Shown here: piece by piece, positions 33,746-41,485 of the stretch
How the letters are laid out: each line of letters opens with the position of its first letter
Position numbering within the stretch: position 1 is the first letter of the stretch
NCBI GenBank assembly: GCA_038562555.1
Contig: JBCFBK010000044.1
Span: forward strand, 1 to 48,391
Direction: 5' to 3'
Source of the DNA: JBCFBK01 sp038562555
GTDB lineage: Bacteria > Bacteroidota > Bacteroidia > Bacteroidales > Prolixibacteraceae
DNA length: 48,391 nucleotides
Made by a program: the position numbers and the translations under genes
The notes under the pieces: model-generated
Databases searched by the model: none
What the model saw: the letters and a program-made list of their open reading frames with translations, nothing else
Told to the model about the DNA's origin: nothing

Positions 33746-35653
33746 TCATGTATTCCAGGCAGCCATGGCGCTCAGGTTGCGTTCATTTACAATGTTTTTG
33801 GCTTCAGGTGTGTACAGGAAGACCAGTTCTTCTGCGAAACGTTCGTCAATCTTCCCGCGGACAATTTTCATGGTCGAATTCAGCAGGTGGTTTTGTTCGG
33901 TGAACGCCTCCGGCAAAACGGCAATGGTTGCCGGAAGCCAGCGCTCGGGAAACATATTTTCAAATTTTCCACCCTTTTTATAGTGATCGATTTCTGCCTG
34001 AATCAGCCTAAGGCTCTCAGCATTTGCTTCAGCCGTCCCCGGTTTAAACCCTTCGGCAGTCAGCTTCCGGTTAATGGCCTGCACGTTGGGAACAATCAGT
34101 CCGGTGGTGTACGGATTCTGATTATTGTACAGCATACACTGGTCGATCAGCGGCGACTGCTCGATTAATGCCTCTTCAATGCCTTCGGGACTGTACTTTT
34201 CTCCGTCATTGCCAATCAGCAGGCTTTTGAAGCGTCCAAGCACATAAAGAAACCCGTCAGCATCCATATAGCCCATGTCACCGGTATGCAGCCAGCCGTC
34301 AACGACCGTTTCTGCCGTTGCTTTCGGATTGTTCCAGTAACCGGCCATCACGTTGTCGCCTTTAATGATGATCTCTCCTTTCACTCCGGCCGGAAGCTCC
34401 CGTCCGTCGTCATCAATAATTTTCAGCTCCATATACTTGACCAGTCTTCCGGATGATCCGAATTTGATGGCATGCAGCGCGTTGGAAGAAATGACGGGAG
34501 AAGCTTCGGAAAGACCGTAGCCCTGACACATCGGTATGCCAATGGCATAAAAGAAGCGTTGCAATTCAATGTCGAGTAATGCCCCGCCGCCAATGAAAAA
34601 CCGGAGTTTCCCGCCAAAGCTTTCCCTGATTTTTGAAAACAGGATTTTATCGTATAAAGCCACCAGCGGTTTATAAGCGGCCCGGAATCCTTTTCCTTTA
34701 TCCCATCCGGTGCCGTTATAGTGGTAGGCAATCTTCAGCGCATGCTCAAAAAGCTGTTGCGTTGTTTTGCCTTTCGCGCGGATGGCAGACTCGATCCCTT
34801 TGCGGAAATTTTTGGCGATTGCCGGCACGCTCATCAGAATAGTGGGCTGAATTTCCTGAATATTCTTTGGAATATTCTTCAGGGTTTCCAACGGGGTTTT
34901 CCCGTTCTCCAGCGAAGCCACGCTGGCCCCGTTGTACATGAAGCAATACAGGCAGGCCGTGTGGGCAAAAGCGTGATCCCACGGCAGAAAGGCCAGCGTT
35001 TTCCATTCGGAGGTGATCTCCATGAGCGTATTCGACTGGATCACATTGGCGGTATAATTCAAATGCGACAGCATAATGCCTTTCGGATCGGCCGTTGTCC
35101 CGGATGTGTAGGAAATATTGGCCAGATCTTCCGGCCTGACCGACCGGTAGGTCTGTTCAACGAAGTCCCGGTTTTCTTCAAGGTAAATTTTTCCCGCAGC
35201 CATTACCCGGTCGTACGACACGTCCTTGTCTCCCAGGAATATTTTATCGTCGAGGTAAATCACCGTTTCAACCAGGGGAAGCTCGTTTCTGATCTCTTCA
35301 ATCTTGGAAGCCTGTCCTTCGGAGACGATCACCATCCGGCACCCGGAATGTTCCAGCCGGAACTTTAATTCAGACCCGGCATCCAGTTTAACCGACAAGG
35401 GAACGTTGATCGCCCCGGCGTACAGGATGCCCAGTTCACTGATCAGCCATTGATTCCGTCCTTCAGCGATCAGTCCGATCCGGTCACCTTTTTTTATTCC
35501 GGCAGCCTGCAGACCGGCAGCGAACTGCAATACCTGTTTATGTACTTCCTGATAAGTTGTTCCCTGAAACGCCCCTATCTTCTTTTCCCACAGAAAAACG
35601 TTCTCCGGATACTTCTTCACACTCGTTTCAAAGAGTTCAATAAGAGTCTTCAT
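33746..35653 (-). CDS. Long-chain acyl-CoA synthetase
   Basis: The 635-residue AMP-binding enzyme has the P-loop ISYTSGTTADPKG, GYGLSEASP, and the hinge/C-terminal motif GDMGYMDADGFLYVLGRFKSL with the catalytic lysine region GEKYSPE. It activates fatty acids to acyl-CoA via acyl-AMP and is probably membrane-associated. It has no evident link to the sugar genes around it. A -7 match (TATTTTTG on the minus strand, 35778-35785) would give a leader of about 115 nt containing an inverted repeat. Confidence 0.93.
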   Translation of the reverse strand: MKTLIELFETSVKKYPENVFLWEKKIGAFQGTTYQEVHKQVLQFAAGLQAAGIKKGDRIGLIAEGRNQWLISELGILYAGAINVPLSVKLDAGSELKFRLEHSGCRMVIVSEGQASKIEEIRNELPLVETVIYLDDKIFLGDKDVSYDRVMAAGKIYLEENRDFVEQTYRSVRPEDLANISYTSGTTADPKGIMLSHLNYTANVIQSNTLMEITSEWKTLAFLPWDHAFAHTACLYCFMYNGASVASLENGKTPLETLKNIPKNIQEIQPTILMSVPAIAKNFRKGIESAIRAKGKTTQQLFEHALKIAYHYNGTGWDKGKGFRAAYKPLVALYDKILFSKIRESFGGKLRFFIGGGALLDIELQRFFYAIGIPMCQGYGLSEASPVISSNALHAIKFGSSGRLVKYMELKIIDDDGRELPAGVKGEIIIKGDNVMAGYWNNPKATAETVVDGWLHTGDMGYMDADGFLYVLGRFKSLLIGNDGEKYSPEGIEEALIEQSPLIDQCMLYNNQNPYTTGLIVPNVQAINRKLTAEGFKPGTAEANAESLRLIQAEIDHYKKGGKFENMFPERWLPATIAVLPEAFTEQNHLLNSTMKIVRGKIDERFAEELVFLYTPEAKNIVNERNLSAMAAWNT

Positions 35654-35691
35654 ACGTTAATAATTTGTTTTTTAATGGCCGTATGGAACTC

Positions 35692-35741
35692 CATGTTGCT
35701 GAAAAAAATAACTATATCCTCGGTCATTGCGGAGCAACATG
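35692..35741 (-). other. Inverted repeat in the acyl-CoA synthetase leader
   Basis: CATGTTGCT (35692-35700) and AGCAACATG (35733-35741) are perfect 9-bp complements 32 bases apart, within the presumed untranslated leader. It could be an mRNA stem or an operator pair. Confidence 0.35.
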
Positions 35742-35777
35742 TTCGTTTCATAAGTCTGGTTTCTTCACACGCCTTTT

Positions 35778-35785
35778 CAAAAATA
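35778..35785 (-). promoter_or_regulatory. Candidate -7 box of the acyl-CoA synthetase gene
   Basis: TATTTTTG on the minus strand matches TAnnTTTG. A TTG lies only 14 bases further upstream, shorter than the usual spacer. Confidence 0.4.
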
Positions 35786-35807
35786 CGAAAATTGAAAGAC
35801 AACCGTA

Positions 35808-35842
35808 AAAACGAGATGACCGGAACGCGGTCATCTCGTTTT
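35808..35842 (-). terminator. Terminator of galM
   Basis: A perfect 15-bp stem (arms 35808-35822 and 35828-35842, core ACGAGATGACCG/CGGTCATCTCGT) with a 5-nt loop lies 12 bases past the galM stop. The T-rich end (TTTTTACGG) is on the minus strand. Confidence 0.85.
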
Positions 35843-35854
35843 CTGCATATCGGC

Positions 35855-36901
35855 TTACCCGACGCCAAATTCGTATACGGTGGTCTGATTGAACTTTTCA
35901 CCGGGCCGTAACACGGTCGACGGGAAATTGTCGTGATTGGGGGAATCGGCAAAATGCTGGGTTTCCAAAGCTACTCCCGAATAGCTTCCGAATTTTTTAA
36001 TGCCGTCAATGGTTAGTTCGGGAATCCAATAGCCCGTGTACACCTGCATCCCGGGCTGGGTGGTATAAACGGTGACTTCCCTGCCGCTGGTGCTTTCCGA
36101 CAGACGACCTGCTTCAACAAGTCGTCCTTCTTCATTGTCCAGGACAAAGTTTACATCATAACCATCGTTCAGGGAGGCGATATCCCTGCCCAGCTTCTTT
36201 TTTGCGGTAAAATCGAACATGGTGTCTTCAACGGGAATAATTTTCCCGGTCGGGATCAGATCGACCGATTCGGTTATCTTGTCGGCCCGGAGTTCCAGTT
36301 CATGGTCAAGGATCTTTTCACGGCCGCCGGTGAGGTTAAAATAGCTATGATTGGTCAGGTTGACGATGGTTGCTTGGTCGGTCTCCCCTTCATATTGAAT
36401 CGTCAGCTTGTTGGCATTATCAAGTGTATAGGTACAGCTAACATGCAGATTTCCGGGATAGCCCTCTTCCTTGTCCGGGCTGTAATAAGTCAGCTTCACA
36501 CCAACGACGCCGGGCTTTTCAATAACTTCAGGATTCCAGATCCTCCGGTCAAATCCGATCAGCCCGCCATGGAGGTGATTTTCTCCGTTATTCACAACCC
36601 CTGTATATTCCACCCCGTCGATGCTGTATTTCCCTTTGGCTATGCGGTTGGCATAACGGCCGATGATGCTGCCGAAATAGGGATAATTGCTCAGATAGGC
36701 ATCACTCAGGTAATCATCCAGTTTTTCAAAGCCACAGACAATGTTGTCGATCTGACCGTTTTTACCGGGCATTTCGATCGCTGTGATAATACACCCGTAA
36801 TTGGTGATTTTAATCGTGACACGGTTATCATTCGAAAGTGTAAATAACCGGATTTCCTGACCACCCCTGGCCGTTCCGAAAGGTTTACTGCTTATATTCA
36901 T
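35855..36901 (-). CDS. galM: Aldose 1-epimerase (galactose mutarotase)
   Basis: The 348-residue protein has the mutarotase fold with GRYANRIAKGKY, NNGENHLHGG, LTNHSYFNL (catalytic His) and GVALETQHFADSPNH with the catalytic Glu region. It interconverts alpha- and beta-galactose before GalK. It has no signal peptide, so it is cytoplasmic. It is divergent from the GntR regulator, with a repeat block and a candidate operator between them. A terminator follows. Confidence 0.95.
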   Translation of the reverse strand: MNISSKPFGTARGGQEIRLFTLSNDNRVTIKITNYGCIITAIEMPGKNGQIDNIVCGFEKLDDYLSDAYLSNYPYFGSIIGRYANRIAKGKYSIDGVEYTGVVNNGENHLHGGLIGFDRRIWNPEVIEKPGVVGVKLTYYSPDKEEGYPGNLHVSCTYTLDNANKLTIQYEGETDQATIVNLTNHSYFNLTGGREKILDHELELRADKITESVDLIPTGKIIPVEDTMFDFTAKKKLGRDIASLNDGYDVNFVLDNEEGRLVEAGRLSESTSGREVTVYTTQPGMQVYTGYWIPELTIDGIKKFGSYSGVALETQHFADSPNHDNFPSTVLRPGEKFNQTTVYEFGVG

Positions 36902-36904
36902 ATG

Positions 36905-37034
36905 TGTTAGCTTTTAAGCTATTAGCTGTTAGCCTCTAGCTGATTATTGATTTACTTTATTTTGGTCGCCATCCGGCGCCGTTCCCCCGGCAACCTGTAG
37001 CTTTTACGATTTTGTGTCTTGATACTTGTGTTTT
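36905..37034. repeat. Modular intergenic word repeats, copy 4
   Basis: 36905-36942 carries GTTAGCTTTTAAGCTATTAGCTGTTAGC-like words and 37012-37034 carries TTGTGTCTTGATACTTGTGTTTT. Read on the minus strand these are AACACAAGTATCAAGACACAA followed by AGCTAATAGCTTAAAAGC, as in the other copies, here separated by about 70 unrelated bases. Confidence 0.5.
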
Positions 37035-37072
37035 GCATTTGTTTTCAGGCAGCAAGTTACAAATTATCGTGC

Positions 37073-37092
37073 GTACCGGTGGGTACCGGTAG
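37073..37092. promoter_or_regulatory. Candidate operator 1 of the galactose GntR regulator
   Basis: GTACCGGTGGGTACCGGTAG contains ACCGGT twice at 10-bp spacing (ACCGGT-GGGT-ACCGGT). Sixteen bases recur, with one mismatch and in opposite orientation, before galK. It lies 22 bases upstream of the gntR -7 box and between gntR and galM. Confidence 0.65.
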
Positions 37093-37113
37093 CCAAATCT
37101 GTTATTTTTTTTA

Positions 37114-37121
37114 TAATTTTG
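37114..37121 (+). promoter_or_regulatory. -7 box of the gntR gene
   Basis: TAATTTTG matches TAnnTTTG exactly, placing the transcript start near 37128, about 27 bases before the start codon. Confidence 0.6.
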
Positions 37122-37154
37122 ATTCTTCCAAACCGGACCTTACAATATTGATGA

Positions 37155-38153
37155 ATGAAGAATATTCAGATCGACGATACGCTGGGAGTACCCAAGTACC
37201 GGCAAATCATTAATTCGATTTACCACGCCATTTCGAACGGCGATCTTGAGCTGGGCGACAAAATTCCCTCTCTGAATCAGATTTGCGAAGAATTCGGCCT
37301 TTCGCGCGATACGGTAATGGTCGCGTTCAATGAACTAAAGGCGAAAGGAGTTATTCACTCCATTCCGGGCAAAGGATACTATATCAACAGTACTGAAATT
37401 CATCTGGATGAGCGGATCTTTGTTTTGTTTGATGAATTAAATGCATTCAAGGAAGATCTGTATACCTCTTTCCTCAATAAACTGGACACCCGCACTACGG
37501 TCGATATTTATTTTCATCATTTTAATTTCCAGGTTTTTAAAGATCTGATCAGCCAAAGCTCCGGAAAGTACACGGCGTATGTCATTATGCCGGCAACCTT
37601 TGATCATACCGAACACATTGTTTCTGCTCTTCCGGAGGAAAAGGTTTACGTTCTTGACCGGCTGAAACACGATCTGAAAAAATACCCTGTGGTTTATCAG
37701 GATTTTGAGCAGGACGTCTATCGGGCCCTCATGGCAGGCGCAGATTTGATCGGTAAATACAATAAACTGATTATGGTATTTCCGGGAGGGAAAGAGCCGG
37801 ACGGTCGGATGATCGGATTCCGGAAATTCTGCGAAGAACGCGGTATCACATTCGAGATTCTGCGGAGTCTGGAGAACCGGAAAATCAAAAAAGGAGAAGC
37901 TTATTTTATACCGTCCGACCGTAATCTGGTACGGCTGGTGAAAATGGCGGCCGAACAGCATTTTGAATTGGGAACAGATTTCGGTATTGTCTCCTTTAAT
38001 GACACCGTTTTAAAAGAAGTTGTAGCCGGAGGCATTACGACCATTTCAACCGATTTTATCCGCATGGGAGAAACCCTTGCGGAAATGATCGTTGAAAAGC
38101 GCCGGGACCAGATTGCCAATCCGGCTACCCTGATCCGGCGAAAATCGCTGTAA
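37155..38153 (+). CDS. GntR-family regulator with sugar-binding effector domain
   Basis: The 332-residue protein has an N-terminal GntR winged helix (KYRQIINSIYHAI, IPSLNQICEEFGLSRDTV, GKGYYI; about 12-80). A LacI/periplasmic-binding-like domain follows (about 90-325, with IMVFPGG and FGIVSFNDT). This combination occurs in Bacteroidota sugar regulators. Its setting between galM and galK-galT, and the matching sites upstream of itself and of galK, argue that it regulates galactose catabolism. The effector is inferred to be galactose or a derivative. The ATG at 37155 is chosen over 37151, which is in another frame. Confidence 0.9.
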   Translation: MKNIQIDDTLGVPKYRQIINSIYHAISNGDLELGDKIPSLNQICEEFGLSRDTVMVAFNELKAKGVIHSIPGKGYYINSTEIHLDERIFVLFDELNAFKEDLYTSFLNKLDTRTTVDIYFHHFNFQVFKDLISQSSGKYTAYVIMPATFDHTEHIVSALPEEKVYVLDRLKHDLKKYPVVYQDFEQDVYRALMAGADLIGKYNKLIMVFPGGKEPDGRMIGFRKFCEERGITFEILRSLENRKIKKGEAYFIPSDRNLVRLVKMAAEQHFELGTDFGIVSFNDTVLKEVVAGGITTISTDFIRMGETLAEMIVEKRRDQIANPATLIRRKSL

Positions 38154-38328
38154 GTGCATGTAAAATAATGGGTGAGCAGGGAGGCGGGAATACGGAAGAA
38201 CAACGGGCAGTTGGCAATTCAATTGTTCTGTGGTTAATTTCGCAGTTTTACAACAGGTTAACAGGTTTCGTAGTTTTCCGGTTTTTTCCCATTTGTCCGT
38301 GATATTATTTTTTATATTTTTATCGCTC

Positions 38329-38351
38329 GGTACCCACCAGTACCCACCGGT
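38329..38351. promoter_or_regulatory. Candidate operator 2 of the galactose GntR regulator, before galK
   Basis: On the minus strand the site reads ACCGGTGGGT, ACTGGTGGGT and ACC, two near-perfect 10-bp tandem units matching operator 1. It ends 39 bases before the galK start, just downstream of a weak -7 box (TATATTTT, 38313-38320), so it would overlap the transcript start. Confidence 0.65.
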
Positions 38352-38390
38352 TGGAAAAAAGAGATTAACTCATATATAAATCATTCAAAA

Positions 38391-39554
38391 ATGGATATTC
38401 AAACATTACAAGCTAAGTTTGTCGGGAAGTATGGTGAGGGTCAGGTTTCCGGATATTTTTCTCCCGGACGTGTTAATCTGATCGGCGAACACACCGATTA
38501 TAACGGAGGATTTGTTTTTCCATGTGCCCTCAGTTTTGGGAATTACTGCCTGATCAGGAAAGTGGATCGTCCTTCCTTTCGTTTTGCTTCTGTGAATATG
38601 GAGCAGGAGTATGAACTGTCGCTCAATGAGCTCACAGCTCCGCTTGGTGGGAAAGCCTGGGCCAATTATCCCCTCGGAGTCATTGCTCAGTTCATAAAAA
38701 AAGGATTGAAGCCTGAAACCGGCGCCGATTTATTGTTTTATGGTGATGTGCCGAATGGTGCCGGACTTTCTTCATCTGCTGCGCTTGAAGTTGTGACGGC
38801 CGTAGCCATCAACGATCAGTACGGGTATGGCCTGGACCGGATCAGTCTGGTGAAAATGGGACAAAAGGCGGAACATGAATTTGCCGGGGTTATGTGCGGG
38901 ATTATGGATCAGTTCGCTTCGGGCTTTGGAGCAAAAGACCATGCGATCTTCCTGAACTGCGATACACTCGATTACGAGCTGGTCCCGGTTGTGCTGAAGG
39001 GATGCAAGATCGTGGTCAGCAATACCAACAGTCCGCATAAACTCGATTCCGGAAAATATAACGAGCGGGTAAGTGAGTGTAAAGCTGCAGTGGAGGCCAT
39101 TAAACCTTACAATGCGATCACTCAGTTGGCCGATCTGACACTTGAACAGTTTAAGGCAGTTGAATCAAAAATTGAAAACGAAGTGGTACGTGCCCGCGCC
39201 CGTCACGTGGTTTCTGAGATCGAACGTACGACCGACGCCGTAAAAGCCCTGAAGGCAGGCGATCTGGAATTATTTGGTAAACTGATGAATGCGTCACATG
39301 TTTCCCTGCGCGACGACTACGAAGTAACCGGACCCGAACTGGACGCGATGGCCGAGGCTGCCTGGAAAATTGACGGTGTGATCGGTTCGCGGATGACCGG
39401 TGGCGGTTTTGGAGGCTGTACTGTTTCGGTGGTGAAGGATGAGGCCATTGATACCTTTATCGAAAATGTAGGAAAAGAATACACCGGAAAAACAGGATTA
39501 ACCCCCGAATTTTATGTTGCCGAGATTGGTGACGGCGGGAAAAAGTTATTTTAA
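38391..39554 (+). CDS. galK: Galactokinase
   Basis: The 387-residue GHMP kinase carries the galactokinase signature GRVNLIGEHTDYNGG, the ATP loop GAGLSSSAALEV and the C-terminal MTGGGFGGCTVS. It phosphorylates alpha-D-galactose at C1 in the cytosol. It is followed after 11 bases by galT, and the pair ends at a terminator. No galE is found in the window, so UDP-galactose epimerisation must be encoded elsewhere. Confidence 0.97.
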   Translation: MDIQTLQAKFVGKYGEGQVSGYFSPGRVNLIGEHTDYNGGFVFPCALSFGNYCLIRKVDRPSFRFASVNMEQEYELSLNELTAPLGGKAWANYPLGVIAQFIKKGLKPETGADLLFYGDVPNGAGLSSSAALEVVTAVAINDQYGYGLDRISLVKMGQKAEHEFAGVMCGIMDQFASGFGAKDHAIFLNCDTLDYELVPVVLKGCKIVVSNTNSPHKLDSGKYNERVSECKAAVEAIKPYNAITQLADLTLEQFKAVESKIENEVVRARARHVVSEIERTTDAVKALKAGDLELFGKLMNASHVSLRDDYEVTGPELDAMAEAAWKIDGVIGSRMTGGGFGGCTVSVVKDEAIDTFIENVGKEYTGKTGLTPEFYVAEIGDGGKKLF

Positions 39555-39565
39555 AGCATATTTTC

Positions 39566-40612
39566 ATGACAACATTTAATATGGAAGACCATTCCCATCG
39601 CCGGTTTAACCCGTTGACCGGCGATTGGATACTGGTCTCTCCGCACCGGGCAAAACGTCCCTGGCAGGGGCAGGTGGAAAAAGTGCAGGAAGAAAAACGC
39701 CCGGAGTATGACCCTGGATGCTACCTGTGCCCGGGGAATGAACGGGCAGGCGGGATGAAAAACCCGGCTTATACCGAGACCTTTGTCTTTACCAATGATT
39801 TTAGCTCCCTGCTGGCCGATGCTCCCAAAGGATCCGTAACAGACGGGGAATTATTTCAGGCGAGCAGCGAAAGCGGGATCTGCAAGGTGATCTGCTTTTC
39901 ACCCAGGCACGACCTCACGATTCCGGAAATGGAAACGGCCGATATCAAAAAAGTGGTGGACGTATGGCAAAAGGAATACCTGGAACTCGGGTCAAAAGAC
40001 TTTATAAACTACGTTCAGATCTTTGAAAATAAAGGCAGTATCATGGGTTGCAGTAATCCGCACCCGCACGGGCAGATCTGGTCGTCCAGTTCAATTCCTA
40101 ATGAACCATTCAAAGAAGACAGCCGGCAACTGGCCTATTTTGAGAAGCACGGGCGTACATTGCTTGCTGATTACCTGGAAAAGGAGCTGGACAATAAGGT
40201 ACGGATCCTGGCAGCAAATGATCATTTCGTCGCCCTCGTCCCGTATTGGGCCGTCTGGCCTTTTGAAAGCATGGTGATCAGCCGCAAGGCCATTCAGCAC
40301 ATCGGACAAATGAATGAAGATGAAAAAATGGCGCTGGCCGATATCTACCGGAGGCTGACCATTATGTACGACAATCTTTTTCAGGTGTCTTTTGCCTATT
40401 CTTCGGGGATTCACCAGGCGCCGACCGACGGAAAGGAACATCCGGCATGGCATTTTCATATGCATTTTTACCCGCCTCTGCTGAGGTCGGCTTCCGTGAA
40501 GAAATTTATGGTTGGCTACGAAATGCTGGCCAATCCCCAGCGCGATATCACCGCTGAGGGTGCAGCCGCACGGTTGCTTGCGCTGCCGCTTGTGCATTAT
40601 AAAAAACTTTAA
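39566..40612 (+). CDS. galT: UDP-glucose:hexose-1-phosphate uridylyltransferase
   Basis: The 348-residue protein begins with the family motif HRRFNPLTGDWILVSPHRAKRPW. It has the zinc/cysteine part CYLCPGN and the active-site NPHPHGQIW containing the nucleophilic His, then HFHMHFYPPL. It exchanges galactose 1-phosphate with UDP-glucose in the Leloir pathway. It shares an operon with galK. Confidence 0.97.
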   Translation: MTTFNMEDHSHRRFNPLTGDWILVSPHRAKRPWQGQVEKVQEEKRPEYDPGCYLCPGNERAGGMKNPAYTETFVFTNDFSSLLADAPKGSVTDGELFQASSESGICKVICFSPRHDLTIPEMETADIKKVVDVWQKEYLELGSKDFINYVQIFENKGSIMGCSNPHPHGQIWSSSSIPNEPFKEDSRQLAYFEKHGRTLLADYLEKELDNKVRILAANDHFVALVPYWAVWPFESMVISRKAIQHIGQMNEDEKMALADIYRRLTIMYDNLFQVSFAYSSGIHQAPTDGKEHPAWHFHMHFYPPLLRSASVKKFMVGYEMLANPQRDITAEGAAARLLALPLVHYKKL

Positions 40613-40642
40613 GGTTTCCGAAATAATAAGTTGTTTAATTTT

Positions 40643-40665
40643 AGCCATCCGTTTTCCGGGTGGCT
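40643..40665 (+). terminator. Terminator of the galK-galT operon
   Basis: A 9-bp stem (AGCCATCCG / CGGGTGGCT, one G-T pair) with a TTTTC loop is followed by TTTTTAT. Confidence 0.9.
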
Positions 40666-40717
40666 TTTTTATTTGTATGTTTTATAGCATAAGTCTGAAA
40701 ATAAATAACAATTATAA

Positions 40718-40740
40718 ATAAAAGTAAAATATACTTTTAT
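40718..40740. promoter_or_regulatory. Candidate AraR operator
   Basis: ATAAAAGTA and TACTTTTAT form perfect 9-bp inverted arms around AAATA. The palindrome ends on the first base of the -7 box of the arabinose operon, so a bound regulator would block transcription. Confidence 0.7.
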
Positions 40741-40747
40741 AATTTTG
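40740..40747 (+). promoter_or_regulatory. -7 box of the arabinose operon
   Basis: TAATTTTG matches TAnnTTTG. The transcript start is expected near 40754, at or next to the ATG of araR, so the mRNA may be leaderless or nearly so. Confidence 0.6.
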
Positions 40748-40753
40748 ATTCGT

Positions 40754-41464
40754 ATGAACGAGGCAAAGAGAAAATTACTGAATGAAATGTATGGCGAACA
40801 TCCGCGGCATTACGTGGCGGTGGATTGTGTTATTTTTGGTTACCTGGACGGTGATCTGAAACTGTTGGTTTACCCGCGGAGCTTTGAACCGGCTAAAGGC
40901 AACTGGTCGTTAATGGGCGGTTTCGTGCAGGAGAACGAATCATCCGATCAGGCTGCAGCGCGTATTCTGAAGCGGACAACAGGCCTGGATCAGATCTATA
41001 TGGAGCAGTTAGCCGCTTTTACAGCTCCCGACCGGGAAGCAGCAGCCCGCGTCATCAGCATTGCTTATTATGCGCTGATCCGTTTGGACAAGCATGATGA
41101 GGAAATCGTTCACCGGTACGGGGCGGACTGGTTTTCACTTACGGCAAAGCCTGACCTGATTTTCGACCATAATGACATGGTTGAAAAGGCGCTTTTCCGG
41201 CTCCAGCAAAAGGCAGGCTATCAGCTTATAGGTCCTGAATTACTACCCGAACTGTTCACCCTGACACAGCTTCGCCGGCTTTATGAAGCTATTTTTCAGC
41301 GTACACTCGATCCGGGGAACTTCCGGAAAAAAGTATTGTCACTCGACGTGTTAAAACGATCCAATAAAAAAGATTCGACCGAGTCAAAAAAAGGGGCTTA
41401 CCTCTATGGCTTTCACGAAGAGGAATGCTCCGAACGGGATATCGGCCGCATCATTAAGATATAA
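40754..41464 (+). CDS. araR: Nudix-type transcriptional regulator of arabinose use
   Basis: The 236-residue protein has an N-terminal Nudix fold and a C-terminal winged-helix region (LTQLRRLYEAIFQRTLDPGNFRKKVL), the layout of NrtR/AraR regulators. In the Nudix box (about 56-78) the catalytic REUXEE is replaced by RILKRT (70-75), so it should bind a ligand rather than hydrolyse nucleotides. AraR of this type is known in Bacteroides next to arabinose genes, and here it precedes araA by 21 bases. The ATG at 40754 is used instead of a TTG at 40745 that lies in the promoter box. Confidence 0.9.
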   Translation: MNEAKRKLLNEMYGEHPRHYVAVDCVIFGYLDGDLKLLVYPRSFEPAKGNWSLMGGFVQENESSDQAAARILKRTTGLDQIYMEQLAAFTAPDREAAARVISIAYYALIRLDKHDEEIVHRYGADWFSLTAKPDLIFDHNDMVEKALFRLQQKAGYQLIGPELLPELFTLTQLRRLYEAIFQRTLDPGNFRKKVLSLDVLKRSNKKDSTESKKGAYLYGFHEEECSERDIGRIIKI

Positions 41465-41485
41465 AAAACAATTAAAAGAACTGAT

